From an uncultured Gemmatimonadota bacterium (GTDB taxonomy: Bacteria; Gemmatimonadota; Gemmatimonadetes; Gemmatimonadales; Gemmatimonadaceae), in contig CAIVZZ010000013.1 in NCBI GenBank assembly GCA_903910555.1, forward strand, positions 204,461-268,460: a stretch of 64,000 nucleotides of DNA, written 5' to 3'. The position numbers and the translations under genes were made by a program. This document shows positions 26,201 to 34,619 of the stretch, piece by piece; the first letter of the stretch is position 1, and every line of letters starts with the position of its first letter. A model generated the notes under the pieces. The model was not told the DNA's origin. It saw only the letters and a list, made by a program, of their open reading frames with translations, and made no database searches.

Positions 26201-27290
26201 AGCGCACGATTGTCTCGACACCTTGAGTGCTCTCGACCCAGATCCGCCCGCCGTGCCCGAGCACGATTCCGCGCGCGATCGCGAGACCGAGCCCCGCGCC
26301 CGAGCGGTTCATGCGCTTGGAATGCCAGTAGCGATCGAACACAAAGGGCAAATCATCCGGCGGAATTCCAGAGCCGGAATCTCGAACGGAAAACTCGACG
26401 AATTTTCCATCCACGACACTTTCAATCCTCACGGCGCCGCCCTCTGGAGTGAACTTGAGCGCGTTGCCGATGAGGTTGGAGAGAACTTGCGTGATGCGAT
26501 CGGTGTCGGCGTAGACATCGGGGAGATTCGGTGCGAGACCCCGCGTGAGCGCGATCCCCTTGGCCGCGGCGAGCGGCGCGAGTGTTTCGACGGCGGCCAT
26601 CGCGAGTTCACCGGCCGATGTCCACTGAGGCGTGAGGCGCAGGCGCCCCGCCTCCAATCGAGTAGAGTCGAGCAGATCCTGAATCAATGCGTCGATTTGC
26701 GTTGCCGCCTGTAGCATGACCGTGGCGTGTTCAACGACTTCAGCCGGCAGTTCGGCGTCGCCGCTTTCACCGAGCCGGAGGATCGCGCCCGCCAGCATCT
26801 TCACCGCGTTGGCGGGATTTCGCAGGTCGTGCGAGACGAGCCCCAGCATCTCATCACGCTGCTTCACGGCCTTCTCCATCTCCGCGAGCAGGCGTTCGTT
26901 CGTTTCGTCAGCGCGCCGCTGTTCGGTCACATCGCGCAGCACCACAGAGTACACAGGCCCGCGCTCGGACTGCATGTGGGCGATGGCGGCCTCAGCCGGG
27001 AACTCCTCGCCATTCTTGCGGACGCCTGAGATCAGGGAGCGTTCACCCATGCGGCGTGACGACTGCTCGGATTTTCCGAACTTTGAGAGGTGCGCACTGT
27101 GCATGGTCCGGAAGCGCAGCGGCAACAGTGTCGCGAGCGGCTGGCCGAGCATCTCCTCCGCCTCGTAACCGAAAATCCTCGAGGCGCCGTCGTTGAAGAA
27201 CGTGATCCGCTGTTCGCCGTCGACGCAAATGATCGCGTCCGCTGCGAGCGACAGGATTTCCGCGACGAGGGTGTCCGATAACGGGAGCAT
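26178..27290 (-). CDS. PAS-domain sensor histidine kinase (soluble)
   Basis: 370 residues with no transmembrane segment. A PAS domain (about residues 5-120; ADAIICVDGEQRITFFNDGA) is followed by a coiled-coil (DETNERLLAEMEKAVKQRD), the HisKA domain with phosphoacceptor H154 in LVSHDLRNPANAV, and the HATPase with N-box NLIGNALKFTPEGG, G1 DSGSGIPP and G2 GAGLGLAIARGI. It would sense a cytoplasmic signal and phosphorylate a regulator. It lies convergent to the stress protein gene, and 188 bp from the divergent multicopper oxidase. The NarL-type regulator at 28597 is the obvious candidate partner, but that is inference. Confidence 0.93.
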   Translation of the reverse strand: MLPLSDTLVAEILSLAADAIICVDGEQRITFFNDGASRIFGYEAEEMLGQPLATLLPLRFRTMHSAHLSKFGKSEQSSRRMGERSLISGVRKNGEEFPAEAAIAHMQSERGPVYSVVLRDVTEQRRADETNERLLAEMEKAVKQRDEMLGLVSHDLRNPANAVKMLAGAILRLGESGDAELPAEVVEHATVMLQAATQIDALIQDLLDSTRLEAGRLRLTPQWTSAGELAMAAVETLAPLAAAKGIALTRGLAPNLPDVYADTDRITQVLSNLIGNALKFTPEGGAVRIESVVDGKFVEFSVRDSGSGIPPDDLPFVFDRYWHSKRMNRSGAGLGLAIARGIVLGHGGRIWVESTQGVETIVRFTLPTRE

Positions 27291-27478
27291 GTGTGAAAGA
27301 ATCTAGTTCGCCACGGCTTGTGCCGTCGGGGATCTCCCTACAAGTGCGTCGGTGGTTCGCGCGGAAAGTTCAGCCCTTTCCCGACTTTGCGCGCGCTCGA
27401 TCCGCGCGAGACTTACTCGCAGATCAGCAACGCTCGTTACCGAACGCCAATCCAACGCTATCAAGCGAGGACTGCACT

Positions 27479-28561
27479 ATGTCTGCCGAGACGAAATCCC
27501 CCTCTGAAGCAAAATCAACAGACCGCCGCGAATTCCTGAGAACTTCCGCGTTTACGGTTGTCGCCGGCGGAGTGCTCGCCGCGTGCGGCCGGGGAGCGTC
27601 AAACAGTGCGGTGGTTGCCGCGAGGCCGACCGCCGACAGCGATCAATCCGGCGGCGCGATGGCCGCACATCCCGCGGTACCGTCCGCGACGGCCGCTGCC
27701 GACGAAATGGACCGGATGCACGAAGCGGGGATCAAAGCTTTCCCCGCAAAGACCACCGGACTCGGCAATCAGTTGCTCGCGCCCAAAATCGTCGCAGGCG
27801 TGAAAGTGTTTGAGCTCACCGCGTCGGCGATCTCCTGGGAAACGACGCCGGGAGTGAAAGTCGCCGCGTTCGCGTACAACGAGCAGGTGCCGGGTCCGCA
27901 GATCCGCGTCACGCAGGGCGATCGCGTGCGGATCATCTTGAAGAACAATCTCCCCGAGTCGACGGCGATTCACTTTCACGGTCTGGAACTCGTGAATGCG
28001 ATGGACGGCGTGCCCTTCATCACGCAGCCCCCGGTGAAGCCGGGGCAGTCGTTTACGTACGAATTCACCGTGCCGAATTCCGGCACGCATATGTACCACT
28101 CGCACCACAACTCGACCAAGCAGGTCGGCATGGGCCTCCTGGGTGCATTTCTCGTGGCGCCAAAAGAGACGACCGAGTACGAGCGCGCGGACATTGACCA
28201 CGTGATGGTGCTCAACGATGGATTCCACGGATATACGTTCAACGGGAAGAGCTTTCCGGCGACGCAGCCCATCGTCGCGAAGCTCGGACAGAAAGTGCGC
28301 ATCCGCTTTATGAACGAAGGGATGATGATCCACCCGATGCATCTGCATGGAATGCACATGACTGTTTTTGCGAAGGATGGATGGACGCTCCCCGCGCCGT
28401 GGCGCTGCGACACACTCAACGTCGCGCCGGGCGAGCGCTATGATGTGATCGTCAACTGCAACAATCCGGGCACCTGGGCGTTCCACTGCCATATTCTTCC
28501 CCATGCCGAGTCGGACCATGGCATGCTGGGCATGGTGACCGCACTGATCGTGCAGGCGTGA
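27479..28561 (+). CDS. Multicopper oxidase, Tat-lipoprotein form
   Basis: 360 residues from ATG 27479 (ribosome-binding site GCGAGG at 27465-27470). The N-terminus DRREFLRTSAFTVVAGGVLAAC carries a twin-arginine-type motif and a lipobox, so it is probably exported folded and then lipidated. All four copper motifs are present: HFHG (about residue 164), HSHHN (about 205), HPMHLHG (about 285) and HCHILPHAESDHGM (about 335). These provide the type 1 copper and the trinuclear centre. Only two cupredoxin-like domains fit into the chain, so a trimer as in small two-domain laccases is plausible. Substrate is unknown; copper, phenol or metal oxidation are options. Confidence 0.9.
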   Translation: MSAETKSPSEAKSTDRREFLRTSAFTVVAGGVLAACGRGASNSAVVAARPTADSDQSGGAMAAHPAVPSATAAADEMDRMHEAGIKAFPAKTTGLGNQLLAPKIVAGVKVFELTASAISWETTPGVKVAAFAYNEQVPGPQIRVTQGDRVRIILKNNLPESTAIHFHGLELVNAMDGVPFITQPPVKPGQSFTYEFTVPNSGTHMYHSHHNSTKQVGMGLLGAFLVAPKETTEYERADIDHVMVLNDGFHGYTFNGKSFPATQPIVAKLGQKVRIRFMNEGMMIHPMHLHGMHMTVFAKDGWTLPAPWRCDTLNVAPGERYDVIVNCNNPGTWAFHCHILPHAESDHGMLGMVTALIVQA

Positions 28562-28596
28562 TCAGCACGGAAGCGAAGCACAACCACGGAGGCGCC

Positions 28597-29256
28597 ATGG
28601 CGGGTGATCTGATTCGGGTGCTGCTGGCTGACGACCATGCCGTTGTTCGGGCGGGACTGAAAGCCGTGCTCGGCACTGCGAAAGACATCACGGTGGTGGG
28701 CGAGGCGCGCAACGGTCGTGAGGCCGTCGACGCGGCGATCCGCCTGAATCCCGACGTCGTCGTGATGGATCTCTCGATGGACGAGATGGATGGCGCCGCT
28801 GCCACGAAAGAGCTGCGCGCGCGCGCGAGCAAATCGCGCATCCTCATCCTCACGATGCACGCAGAGGATGAGTTCCTTATTCCGCTGCTGGAGGCCGGCG
28901 CGAGCGGCTACCTCGTGAAGAATGCGGCGGACCGCGATCTCGTCGATGCCGTGCGCACCGTGGCCGGCGGCCAGCAATATCTCCAGGCCGCCGCTGCCCG
29001 GACGCTCGCGAAAGAACTGAAGCGGCGTGAAGACCACGCCAGCGAGCGCGACCAGTTCGAAAAACTTTCCGAGCGCGAGCAGGCAATTCTCCGTCTTGTC
29101 GCGTCTGGATACAGCGCGCCCGAGATCGGAGAGCAGCTGAACATCAGTCCCAAGACCGTGGACACGTACAAGCAGCGCGTGAACGAAAAGATCGGACTCG
29201 CGCATCGCGCCGATTACGTGCGGTTCGCGATGAAACTCGGGCTGCTCGAGGGCTGA
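28597..29256 (+). CDS. NarL/FixJ-type response regulator
   Basis: 219 residues from ATG 28597 preceded by GGAGG at 28588-28592; a GTG at 28558 that overlaps the oxidase stop is a weaker alternative. The receiver domain has the acidic pair LLADDHAVVR, the phosphoacceptor D58 in VVMDLS and the Lys in GYLVKNA. A C-terminal LuxR-type helix-turn-helix reads LSEREQAILRLVASGYSAPE, then ISPKTVDTYKQR. It would bind DNA when phosphorylated. Its immediate position after the oxidase gene and near a PAS kinase suggests control of this redox cluster. Confidence 0.93.
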   Translation: MAGDLIRVLLADDHAVVRAGLKAVLGTAKDITVVGEARNGREAVDAAIRLNPDVVVMDLSMDEMDGAAATKELRARASKSRILILTMHAEDEFLIPLLEAGASGYLVKNAADRDLVDAVRTVAGGQQYLQAAAARTLAKELKRREDHASERDQFEKLSEREQAILRLVASGYSAPEIGEQLNISPKTVDTYKQRVNEKIGLAHRADYVRFAMKLGLLEG

Positions 29257-29273
29257 GCAGCAGGAATGCCGGC

Positions 29274-30020
29274 ATGCGCACACTCTTCTGGACGCTCCTG
29301 CTCGCATTGGGGGCGTGGAATAGTCCTTCGACGCGCGAACAATGGCCGTGGTATCTCGGCGAGCGGTTTACGTACGGCGTGCACGTCGCGCGCATGGGTG
29401 CGACGGGACACGCCGAAATGTGGGTCGCCGGTCCGGAGGTAGTGCGAGGCACGGAGACGTACGTGCTGCATTTCAACTCGAAGGCCGGCGTTGGACCGTT
29501 CACGGCGAGCGATCGCACTACGTCGTGGATTGATCCCACGCGCATGGCTGCCATGCGGTTCGAGAAAATCGAACACCACCTGCTCGAGAGCCATCACGAC
29601 GAAGTCGAGATCTATCCAACGCAGCGCCGCTGGACCGCCGCCGACGGCACGAGCGGCGAAACGCCGGGCGACTCACCGCTGGACGAGCTCTCGTTCATCT
29701 ATCTGGTGCGCTCCCTCCCCCTGCTCGACGACTCCGTATACGTGTTCGACCGCCACTTCGACGTGCAGCGCAATCCGACGAACGTGCGAGTCGTCGCGCA
29801 CGAATCGCTGGACACCAAGGCCGGCCATTTCGAGACGATCCGCGTCGAGATGCGCGTGAAGGATCCGCGGCACTACCGCGGCGAGGGCGTGGTGGTCTTC
29901 AACCTGTCCGACGACGCGCGCCGCATCCCTGTGCGCATCGAGAGTACCGTCCCGGTGTTCGGGAAGACGGTGCTGACGCTGGAGACACTCACGAGCGCTG
30001 CGACGGTCGTTGTTCCGTAG
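29274..30020 (+). CDS. DUF3108-family exported protein
   Basis: 248 residues. The N-terminus (MRTLFWTLLLALGAW) is a short signal-like segment. From PWYLGERFTYGVHVARMGATG on, the sequence has the beta-rich pattern of DUF3108, with SPLDELSFIYLVRSLPLLDDS, AHESLDTKAGHFETIRVEM and VVVFNLSDDARRIPVRIESTV. DUF3108 proteins are secreted or periplasmic beta-sandwich proteins without a firmly known role, often found near envelope genes. It starts 17 bp after the regulator gene, so they are probably co-transcribed. Confidence 0.85.
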   Translation: MRTLFWTLLLALGAWNSPSTREQWPWYLGERFTYGVHVARMGATGHAEMWVAGPEVVRGTETYVLHFNSKAGVGPFTASDRTTSWIDPTRMAAMRFEKIEHHLLESHHDEVEIYPTQRRWTAADGTSGETPGDSPLDELSFIYLVRSLPLLDDSVYVFDRHFDVQRNPTNVRVVAHESLDTKAGHFETIRVEMRVKDPRHYRGEGVVVFNLSDDARRIPVRIESTVPVFGKTVLTLETLTSAATVVVP

Positions 30021-30182
30021 CTCGGATTAGGCGGGTTTGGGTGGGTTTCCCCTACAAAACACCGCTCAAAATCCTCACAAGAGTTCCGGCGAGCCCCTGA
30101 CTGTAGTGGGTCCCCTTACATCCGATCTTCCCTCTCGAGAGTCGCGCACGACGCGCGGCTCGGTCGACAACAAGGGGATCGT

Positions 30183-30794
30183 ATGCGAAACCGAATCGTC
30201 ACCGCGCTGATCATTGCAGGCGTCGCAACAACGGCACTCGGATGGAAGAGCATCGCCGACGGCCTCACGCTGGCGCCCGAGAGCCGGCTCTGGATCGAAG
30301 GGACATCCACCGTGCGCGACTACAAGTGCACGTCGACGGCGCTGCAGGCAACGGTCGCAGCAACCGGCGCTGACGCGATACGCGCCGAACTGACCGGCGC
30401 GAAAGCAGTCACGAGCGTGCAGTTCACCGTCCCCGCGAAGACGCTCGATTGCGGCAACGGCACGATGAACGGCCACATGCTCGAAGCGCTGAAAGCAAAG
30501 GATCATCCCGAGATCGGCTTTCGTCTCGTCTCGTACGAACTCACGGCCGGTGAGAAGGGCGAGACGGGAACACTGAATGGCGTTCTGACGATCGGCGGCA
30601 CCGATCAGACCATCGCTTTGCCAGTTCAGCTGCAGGAAGGTGCGGCCGGAGCACTGCGCGTGACCGGCAAGTACGAGCTCAACATGAAGGACTTCGGCAT
30701 CAAGCCGCCTTCACTCATGCTCGGCACGATGAAAGTCCACGAGAAAGTCACGATCAACTTCGACCTGCTCTTGAAGAGCAACCAGGAGAACTGA
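30183..30794 (+). CDS. YceI-family lipocalin-like exported protein
   Basis: 203 residues with a signal peptide-like N-terminus (MRNRIVTALIIAGVATTALG). The body has the YceI pattern: SRLWIEGTSTVRDYKC, VQFTVPAKTLDCGNGTM, a central H-x-P-E-I-G-F and a C-terminal LMLGTMKVHEKVTINFDLL. Members bind isoprenoid-like lipids or quinones in a beta barrel. Two Cys (positions about 48 and 97) are in the exported part. Its stop is 2 bp before the porin gene, so the two are one operon. A 162-bp gap holding no clear gene separates it from DUF3108. Confidence 0.9.
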   Translation: MRNRIVTALIIAGVATTALGWKSIADGLTLAPESRLWIEGTSTVRDYKCTSTALQATVAATGADAIRAELTGAKAVTSVQFTVPAKTLDCGNGTMNGHMLEALKAKDHPEIGFRLVSYELTAGEKGETGTLNGVLTIGGTDQTIALPVQLQEGAAGALRVTGKYELNMKDFGIKPPSLMLGTMKVHEKVTINFDLLLKSNQEN

Positions 30795-30796
30795 AC

Positions 30797-32080
30797 ATGC
30801 GGCCCCTCAGCAAACTCACCTTGGCGATTGCGGCAGTCACGCTTGCCGCGTCCACAGGCTTCGCACAGATCACCAACGTCCGTCCCGCCGATCAGCGCGG
30901 CATCAATGTCTTCGAAAGCCCGAAGACCGACACGACCACGTTCAAGAAAGTGTACGTCGGTTTCGGCGGAGCATTCGAACAGGATTTCCAGAACCTGACG
31001 CACACCAACACCGCGACGTCGGTGTTGGTGAACGGCGTCAACAAGAACGCGCTCATCCCGATCGGCCCGGGCTTCACGACGGCGATGGCGAACCTGAACA
31101 TGAGCGTGCAGCTCGCGCAGGGCATTCATGTGGACCTGATCACCTATCTCTCCACGCGCCATCACACGGACACATGGGTGAAAGGCGGCTACCTGCAGAT
31201 CGACGCATCGCCGATCGACGTTCCGATCTTGAATGACATCATGAAGTACACCACGCTCAAGATCGGCCAGTTCGATGTCGATTACGGTGACGCGCACTAT
31301 CGCCGCACGGACGGCGGCAACGGGATGTACAACCCGTTCATCGGCAATCTGATCATGGATGCCTACAGCACGGAGATCGGCGCCACCGCGTATTTCCGCC
31401 GCGACGGCTTCATCCTCGCGGGCGGCTTCACGCAGGGCACCTCCGACGGTCAGGTGACGTCACCGGGGCAGCACGAGCCGGCGTACCTCGCGAAGATCGG
31501 GTTCGACAAACAGTTCACGAATGATTTCCGCTTCCGTCTGACGGGCGGCATGTACAACGACGCGAAAGCAACCGCCAACGTGCTGTACAGCGGCGATCGC
31601 GCCGGCTCGCACTACTTCGACGTCCTCGAGAACACCGCGTCGACCGAGAGCGGCAACCCGTGGTCGGGCAACTTGCAGCCGGGGTTCAGCAACCGTGTCG
31701 CCTCGTACGTCGTGAACCCGTTCCTCAAGTACAAGGGGTTTGAGTTTTTCGGCAACTTCGAGACATCGACGGGCGGCGCCGTGACCGAGACAAGCGATCG
31801 CACCTGGCGCCAGCAGTCGGGCGACTTCATCTACCGCTTCCTCGACAACGAAAAGGCCTACGTGGCCTACCGCTACAACAAGGCCGAGGGCGAGCTGCTG
31901 GGGAATCCGGTGGACGCGAACATCGTGCGCACGCAGTTCGCGGCCGGCCTGTTCCTCACGAAGAACATCCTCACGAAAATCGAATACATCAATCAGGACT
32001 ACAACAACTTCGTGCCGACCGACATCCGCAACGGCGGCAACTTCAAGGGCGTGATGATCTCAGGCGTGGTCGCGTTCTAA
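30797..32080 (+). CDS. Porin-like outer membrane protein
   Basis: 427 residues with a signal peptide ending STGFAQ (about residue 23). The mature chain has many amphipathic beta strands with alternating aromatic residues (FKKVYVGFGGAFEQDF, FGNFETSTGGAVTETS, KAYVAYRYNKAEGEL) and ends ISGVVAF, with the terminal Phe expected of an outer membrane barrel. Long stretches such as AMANLNMSVQLAQGIHVDLITYLS resemble phosphate-selective or other O/P-type porins, without a certain assignment. It would form a diffusion channel. It directly follows YceI. A hairpin follows at 32124-32163. Confidence 0.82.
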   Translation: MRPLSKLTLAIAAVTLAASTGFAQITNVRPADQRGINVFESPKTDTTTFKKVYVGFGGAFEQDFQNLTHTNTATSVLVNGVNKNALIPIGPGFTTAMANLNMSVQLAQGIHVDLITYLSTRHHTDTWVKGGYLQIDASPIDVPILNDIMKYTTLKIGQFDVDYGDAHYRRTDGGNGMYNPFIGNLIMDAYSTEIGATAYFRRDGFILAGGFTQGTSDGQVTSPGQHEPAYLAKIGFDKQFTNDFRFRLTGGMYNDAKATANVLYSGDRAGSHYFDVLENTASTESGNPWSGNLQPGFSNRVASYVVNPFLKYKGFEFFGNFETSTGGAVTETSDRTWRQQSGDFIYRFLDNEKAYVAYRYNKAEGELLGNPVDANIVRTQFAAGLFLTKNILTKIEYINQDYNNFVPTDIRNGGNFKGVMISGVVAF

Positions 32081-32123
32081 GGCCTTCCAAGGCCGCCTAA
32101 AGTTCGCCGCTGGTAGTGTCGAG

Positions 32124-32166
32124 ACTCCGGAGAAGGCCGTACCCTACCCGCCTTCTCCGGAGTTTC
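32124..32166 (+). terminator. Hairpin after the porin gene, just before the LPP20-like gene
   Basis: ACTCCGGAGAAGGC (32124-32137) pairs perfectly with GCCTTCTCCGGAGT (32150-32163) around a 12-nt loop, followed by TTTCGT. A second mini-palindrome, GGCCTT-CC-AAGGCC, follows the porin stop at 32081-32094. The hairpin ends 5 nt before the ATG at 32169, so it may also hide the ribosome-binding region of the next gene. Confidence 0.7.
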
Positions 32167-32168
32167 GT

Positions 32169-32759
32169 ATGCACAGTTCCGCCGTTTCAGCGCGCCATCT
32201 CCTCGTAGCCACGGCTTGCGCCTTCGCGCTCGGCGCCGCGTGCGGCGGGACGCACGTGACGACCCTCCCGAAGGTGGCCAAAGCTGACGCGGGCCGGATC
32301 GTTCCCGACTGGTACGTGAATCCGCCGCGCGACGAGAAGTTCCTGGTCGCGTCAGGTTCGGCCACATCGAGCGACATGCAGTTCGCGCTGACCAAGGCAC
32401 AGACGGTCGCGCGCGCGACGCTTGCCGAAGAAATGCAGGCGACGTACAAAGTTCTCTCGAAGCAGTTTGCCGAAGAAGTCGGCCGCGACGATTCAAGCCG
32501 ACTGCTCGATCAGTTCACGCGAACGGTCGAAGCGGTGGTGAACGCGAACCTGGTGAATACGGTGCTGCGCCAGCAGTATCTCCAGCAGGAGACACCAGGG
32601 TATCGTGCATTCGTCCTCGTTGCTGTGTCGCGCGACGATATTGCCGCGCGCTTGCTCAAAGAATTGAAGGCCAACGAAGCGCTCTATACGCACCTCCGCG
32701 CAACGCAGGCGTTCAAGGATCTCGAAGCGCAGACCGCAACACCACCGTCGGCACCGTGA
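32169..32759 (+). CDS. LPP20-family lipoprotein
   Basis: 196 residues. The lipobox is ALGAAC after a hydrophobic stretch. The body begins with PDWYVNPPRDEKFLVASGSATSS, the typical LPP20 opening, then a helix-rich part (FALTKAQTVARATLAEEMQATYKVLSKQFAEEVG) and ends VLVAVSRDDIAARLLKELKAN. LPP20 proteins are outer membrane lipoproteins of unknown function, known mainly from Helicobacter. It overlaps the next gene by 4 nt (GTGA). A hairpin covers the region where its ribosome-binding site would be. Confidence 0.85.
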   Translation: MHSSAVSARHLLVATACAFALGAACGGTHVTTLPKVAKADAGRIVPDWYVNPPRDEKFLVASGSATSSDMQFALTKAQTVARATLAEEMQATYKVLSKQFAEEVGRDDSSRLLDQFTRTVEAVVNANLVNTVLRQQYLQQETPGYRAFVLVAVSRDDIAARLLKELKANEALYTHLRATQAFKDLEAQTATPPSAP

Positions 32760-34498
32760 CGGCTGCCGGTGTGCGGCTGATTTGTGCGGCACTGCTCTGC
32801 AGTGCGGCGCCAACAGCACGCGCACAGTCCGCTGTTGTGCCGATCGTCGCAATCGGAGACGGCCGCTCGTATTCCGCCGCACTCTCCAGCGCGATCCGCA
32901 TGGCGGTAGAGTCAGGTGCCGGCGCGACTGTTGCCGGCGCCATCGCATCCAACGGCGACCGGATCACGACCGACTCCGTCCGCGCGGTGAGCCGCGGCGT
33001 GGTGAATCGTTACGTAGTGGTCGACAGCTCGAGCAGCGCAGCGGGCGCGCACGTGCGGATTTTGGCCATGGTGTCGCGGATTGTTGAGCGCGACGCGGTT
33101 GGCGCACGCGGTCAGCGCGTTGCCGCTCCGGGCGCGCTCTGGAATGCCAGCGCCACGCTCGATACAGATCGCCGCGGCAACGAGGCCGCGCTGCTCTCTG
33201 AGATCTTCGGCGCGATCGACCGCCAGCCGAACGCGTACAAATATGAAGTCGAATCCGGACCGCCGGTCGCGAGCGGAACGGGCGCCGCGAATCTGCGCAT
33301 GCGTATTCGTGTGATTCGCTCTCCGAGTCCGGCGTATGCTGCGCTGCGCGAGCGCGCATTCTCGATTCTCGCTGCGATCGCGGGGCCGGCGGGTGAACGT
33401 TCGACGCACTTGCCGCCGCTCGCGAGCGAAAAAATCACCGTGCACGCCTGTGTCTCACACTGCGAAACAGGCGAACGGCGCATCCTGAATCCACGTGCCG
33501 CGCTCGACGCAGCCGACTCACTCGGCGCACTCGATCCGCCGGTGCTGACCGCTCCGCACAGCGAAACGTTTCCCGCTTTCTTCCCCGATTTGAAAACAGC
33601 CGGCGGTTTCGTCGTCGCCTTCGTCGACTCCGTCAAACAGCACCAGCAGCTCGTGCACGTGCGCTCGACACGCGGCTATCTCGCCGTTGTCGATTATCTG
33701 CGCGCCACATTCGATGACGCCCGTTATCGCCTCGAAATCAGCAGCCGTCAAATAGACGTGGCCGAATCGTTCCGCGCACCGCGCACGGGCCAGCCGCAGC
33801 CGCAGTTCAGCGCGAACGCCGCGCCGGGATCGCTGCCAGTCGAATTGGTGCAGGGATTCCGCCCGCACCTCAGCGGCGGCCCGGGCGCCGCGACAATGCT
33901 CGGCTCGCCTTACGTGACCGTCACGGTTCCCACCGCGGAACAGGCCCATGCCGACACCGCGCTCGTGGACGTGTGGCTCACCAACGCCGAACTCGCGCAC
34001 CTGACATCGATCGGTATCGCTCCAATAGCCACCACGCATCGCCTTTCGGCCGCTGCCGCAGCGGCGCAGGAACCGCAGGCCCTGCCGCTCGCCGTGCTCG
34101 ACGCGATCGCTCACCCGCCGCTTGCCGACGGAGATGGCGCAATCTCGCTCACGGGTTCCGTCGCGTCTGTCGTCGCCGTGGGAACCGCATCGGTTGACGC
34201 GGCGGCGCCGACGCACGCCTGCACCGTCGCCAGGCTCCGCGCACAGCGCGAATTGGTCCGGTTTATCACAGGATCCCACCTCGAAGGGCGCATCGGCCTG
34301 ACGTCATCTGAGAGCCGCGGCGGGCAGGTTCAAGAGCTCTTTCGCGAAGACATTACCGAGACCGTCGCAGGTCGTCTCGCCGGCGCGGCGCTCGCCGCGC
34401 AGTGGACGGTCAACGCTCCCTCTCGCTGCCGCGTTGCCCTCTGGCTGGCGGACGGCCTGACCGTCCGCCGCGACTCTGCAGGACGCTCTCCGCGCTGA
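32756..34498 (+). CDS. Exported protein with FlgT-like N-terminus and LPP20-like C-terminus, function unknown
   Basis: 580 residues from a GTG overlapping the LPP20 gene stop. The signal peptide runs to about residue 24. The N-terminal 100 residues (GDGRSYSAALSSAIRMAVES, RAVSRGVVNRYVVVDSSS) recall the amino-terminal domain of flagellar-assembly protein FlgT and of TolB/LPP20-associated proteins. The middle is of unknown type, with a Cys pair (VHACVSHCETGERR). The C-terminal 90 residues (CTVARLRAQRELVRFITGSH, then FREDITETVAGRLAG) resemble LPP20-type domains. There are no flagellar genes nearby. With the previous gene it forms a lipoprotein pair that probably acts in the envelope. Confidence 0.75.
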   Translation: MTAAGVRLICAALLCSAAPTARAQSAVVPIVAIGDGRSYSAALSSAIRMAVESGAGATVAGAIASNGDRITTDSVRAVSRGVVNRYVVVDSSSSAAGAHVRILAMVSRIVERDAVGARGQRVAAPGALWNASATLDTDRRGNEAALLSEIFGAIDRQPNAYKYEVESGPPVASGTGAANLRMRIRVIRSPSPAYAALRERAFSILAAIAGPAGERSTHLPPLASEKITVHACVSHCETGERRILNPRAALDAADSLGALDPPVLTAPHSETFPAFFPDLKTAGGFVVAFVDSVKQHQQLVHVRSTRGYLAVVDYLRATFDDARYRLEISSRQIDVAESFRAPRTGQPQPQFSANAAPGSLPVELVQGFRPHLSGGPGAATMLGSPYVTVTVPTAEQAHADTALVDVWLTNAELAHLTSIGIAPIATTHRLSAAAAAAQEPQALPLAVLDAIAHPPLADGDGAISLTGSVASVVAVGTASVDAAAPTHACTVARLRAQRELVRFITGSHLEGRIGLTSSESRGGQVQELFREDITETVAGRLAGAALAAQWTVNAPSRCRVALWLADGLTVRRDSAGRSPR

Positions 34499-34619
34499 CA
34501 GTTTTCCGCCACTGTAAAAGGCAAACACCGAGTTGCGCGCTGACGGTTTTCAGGGTTACTTCGAGGTGAATCTGCTGGTGCCGTAGGCAGCACCGAGCGC
34601 CCCGACCTTACGAGGCCGT

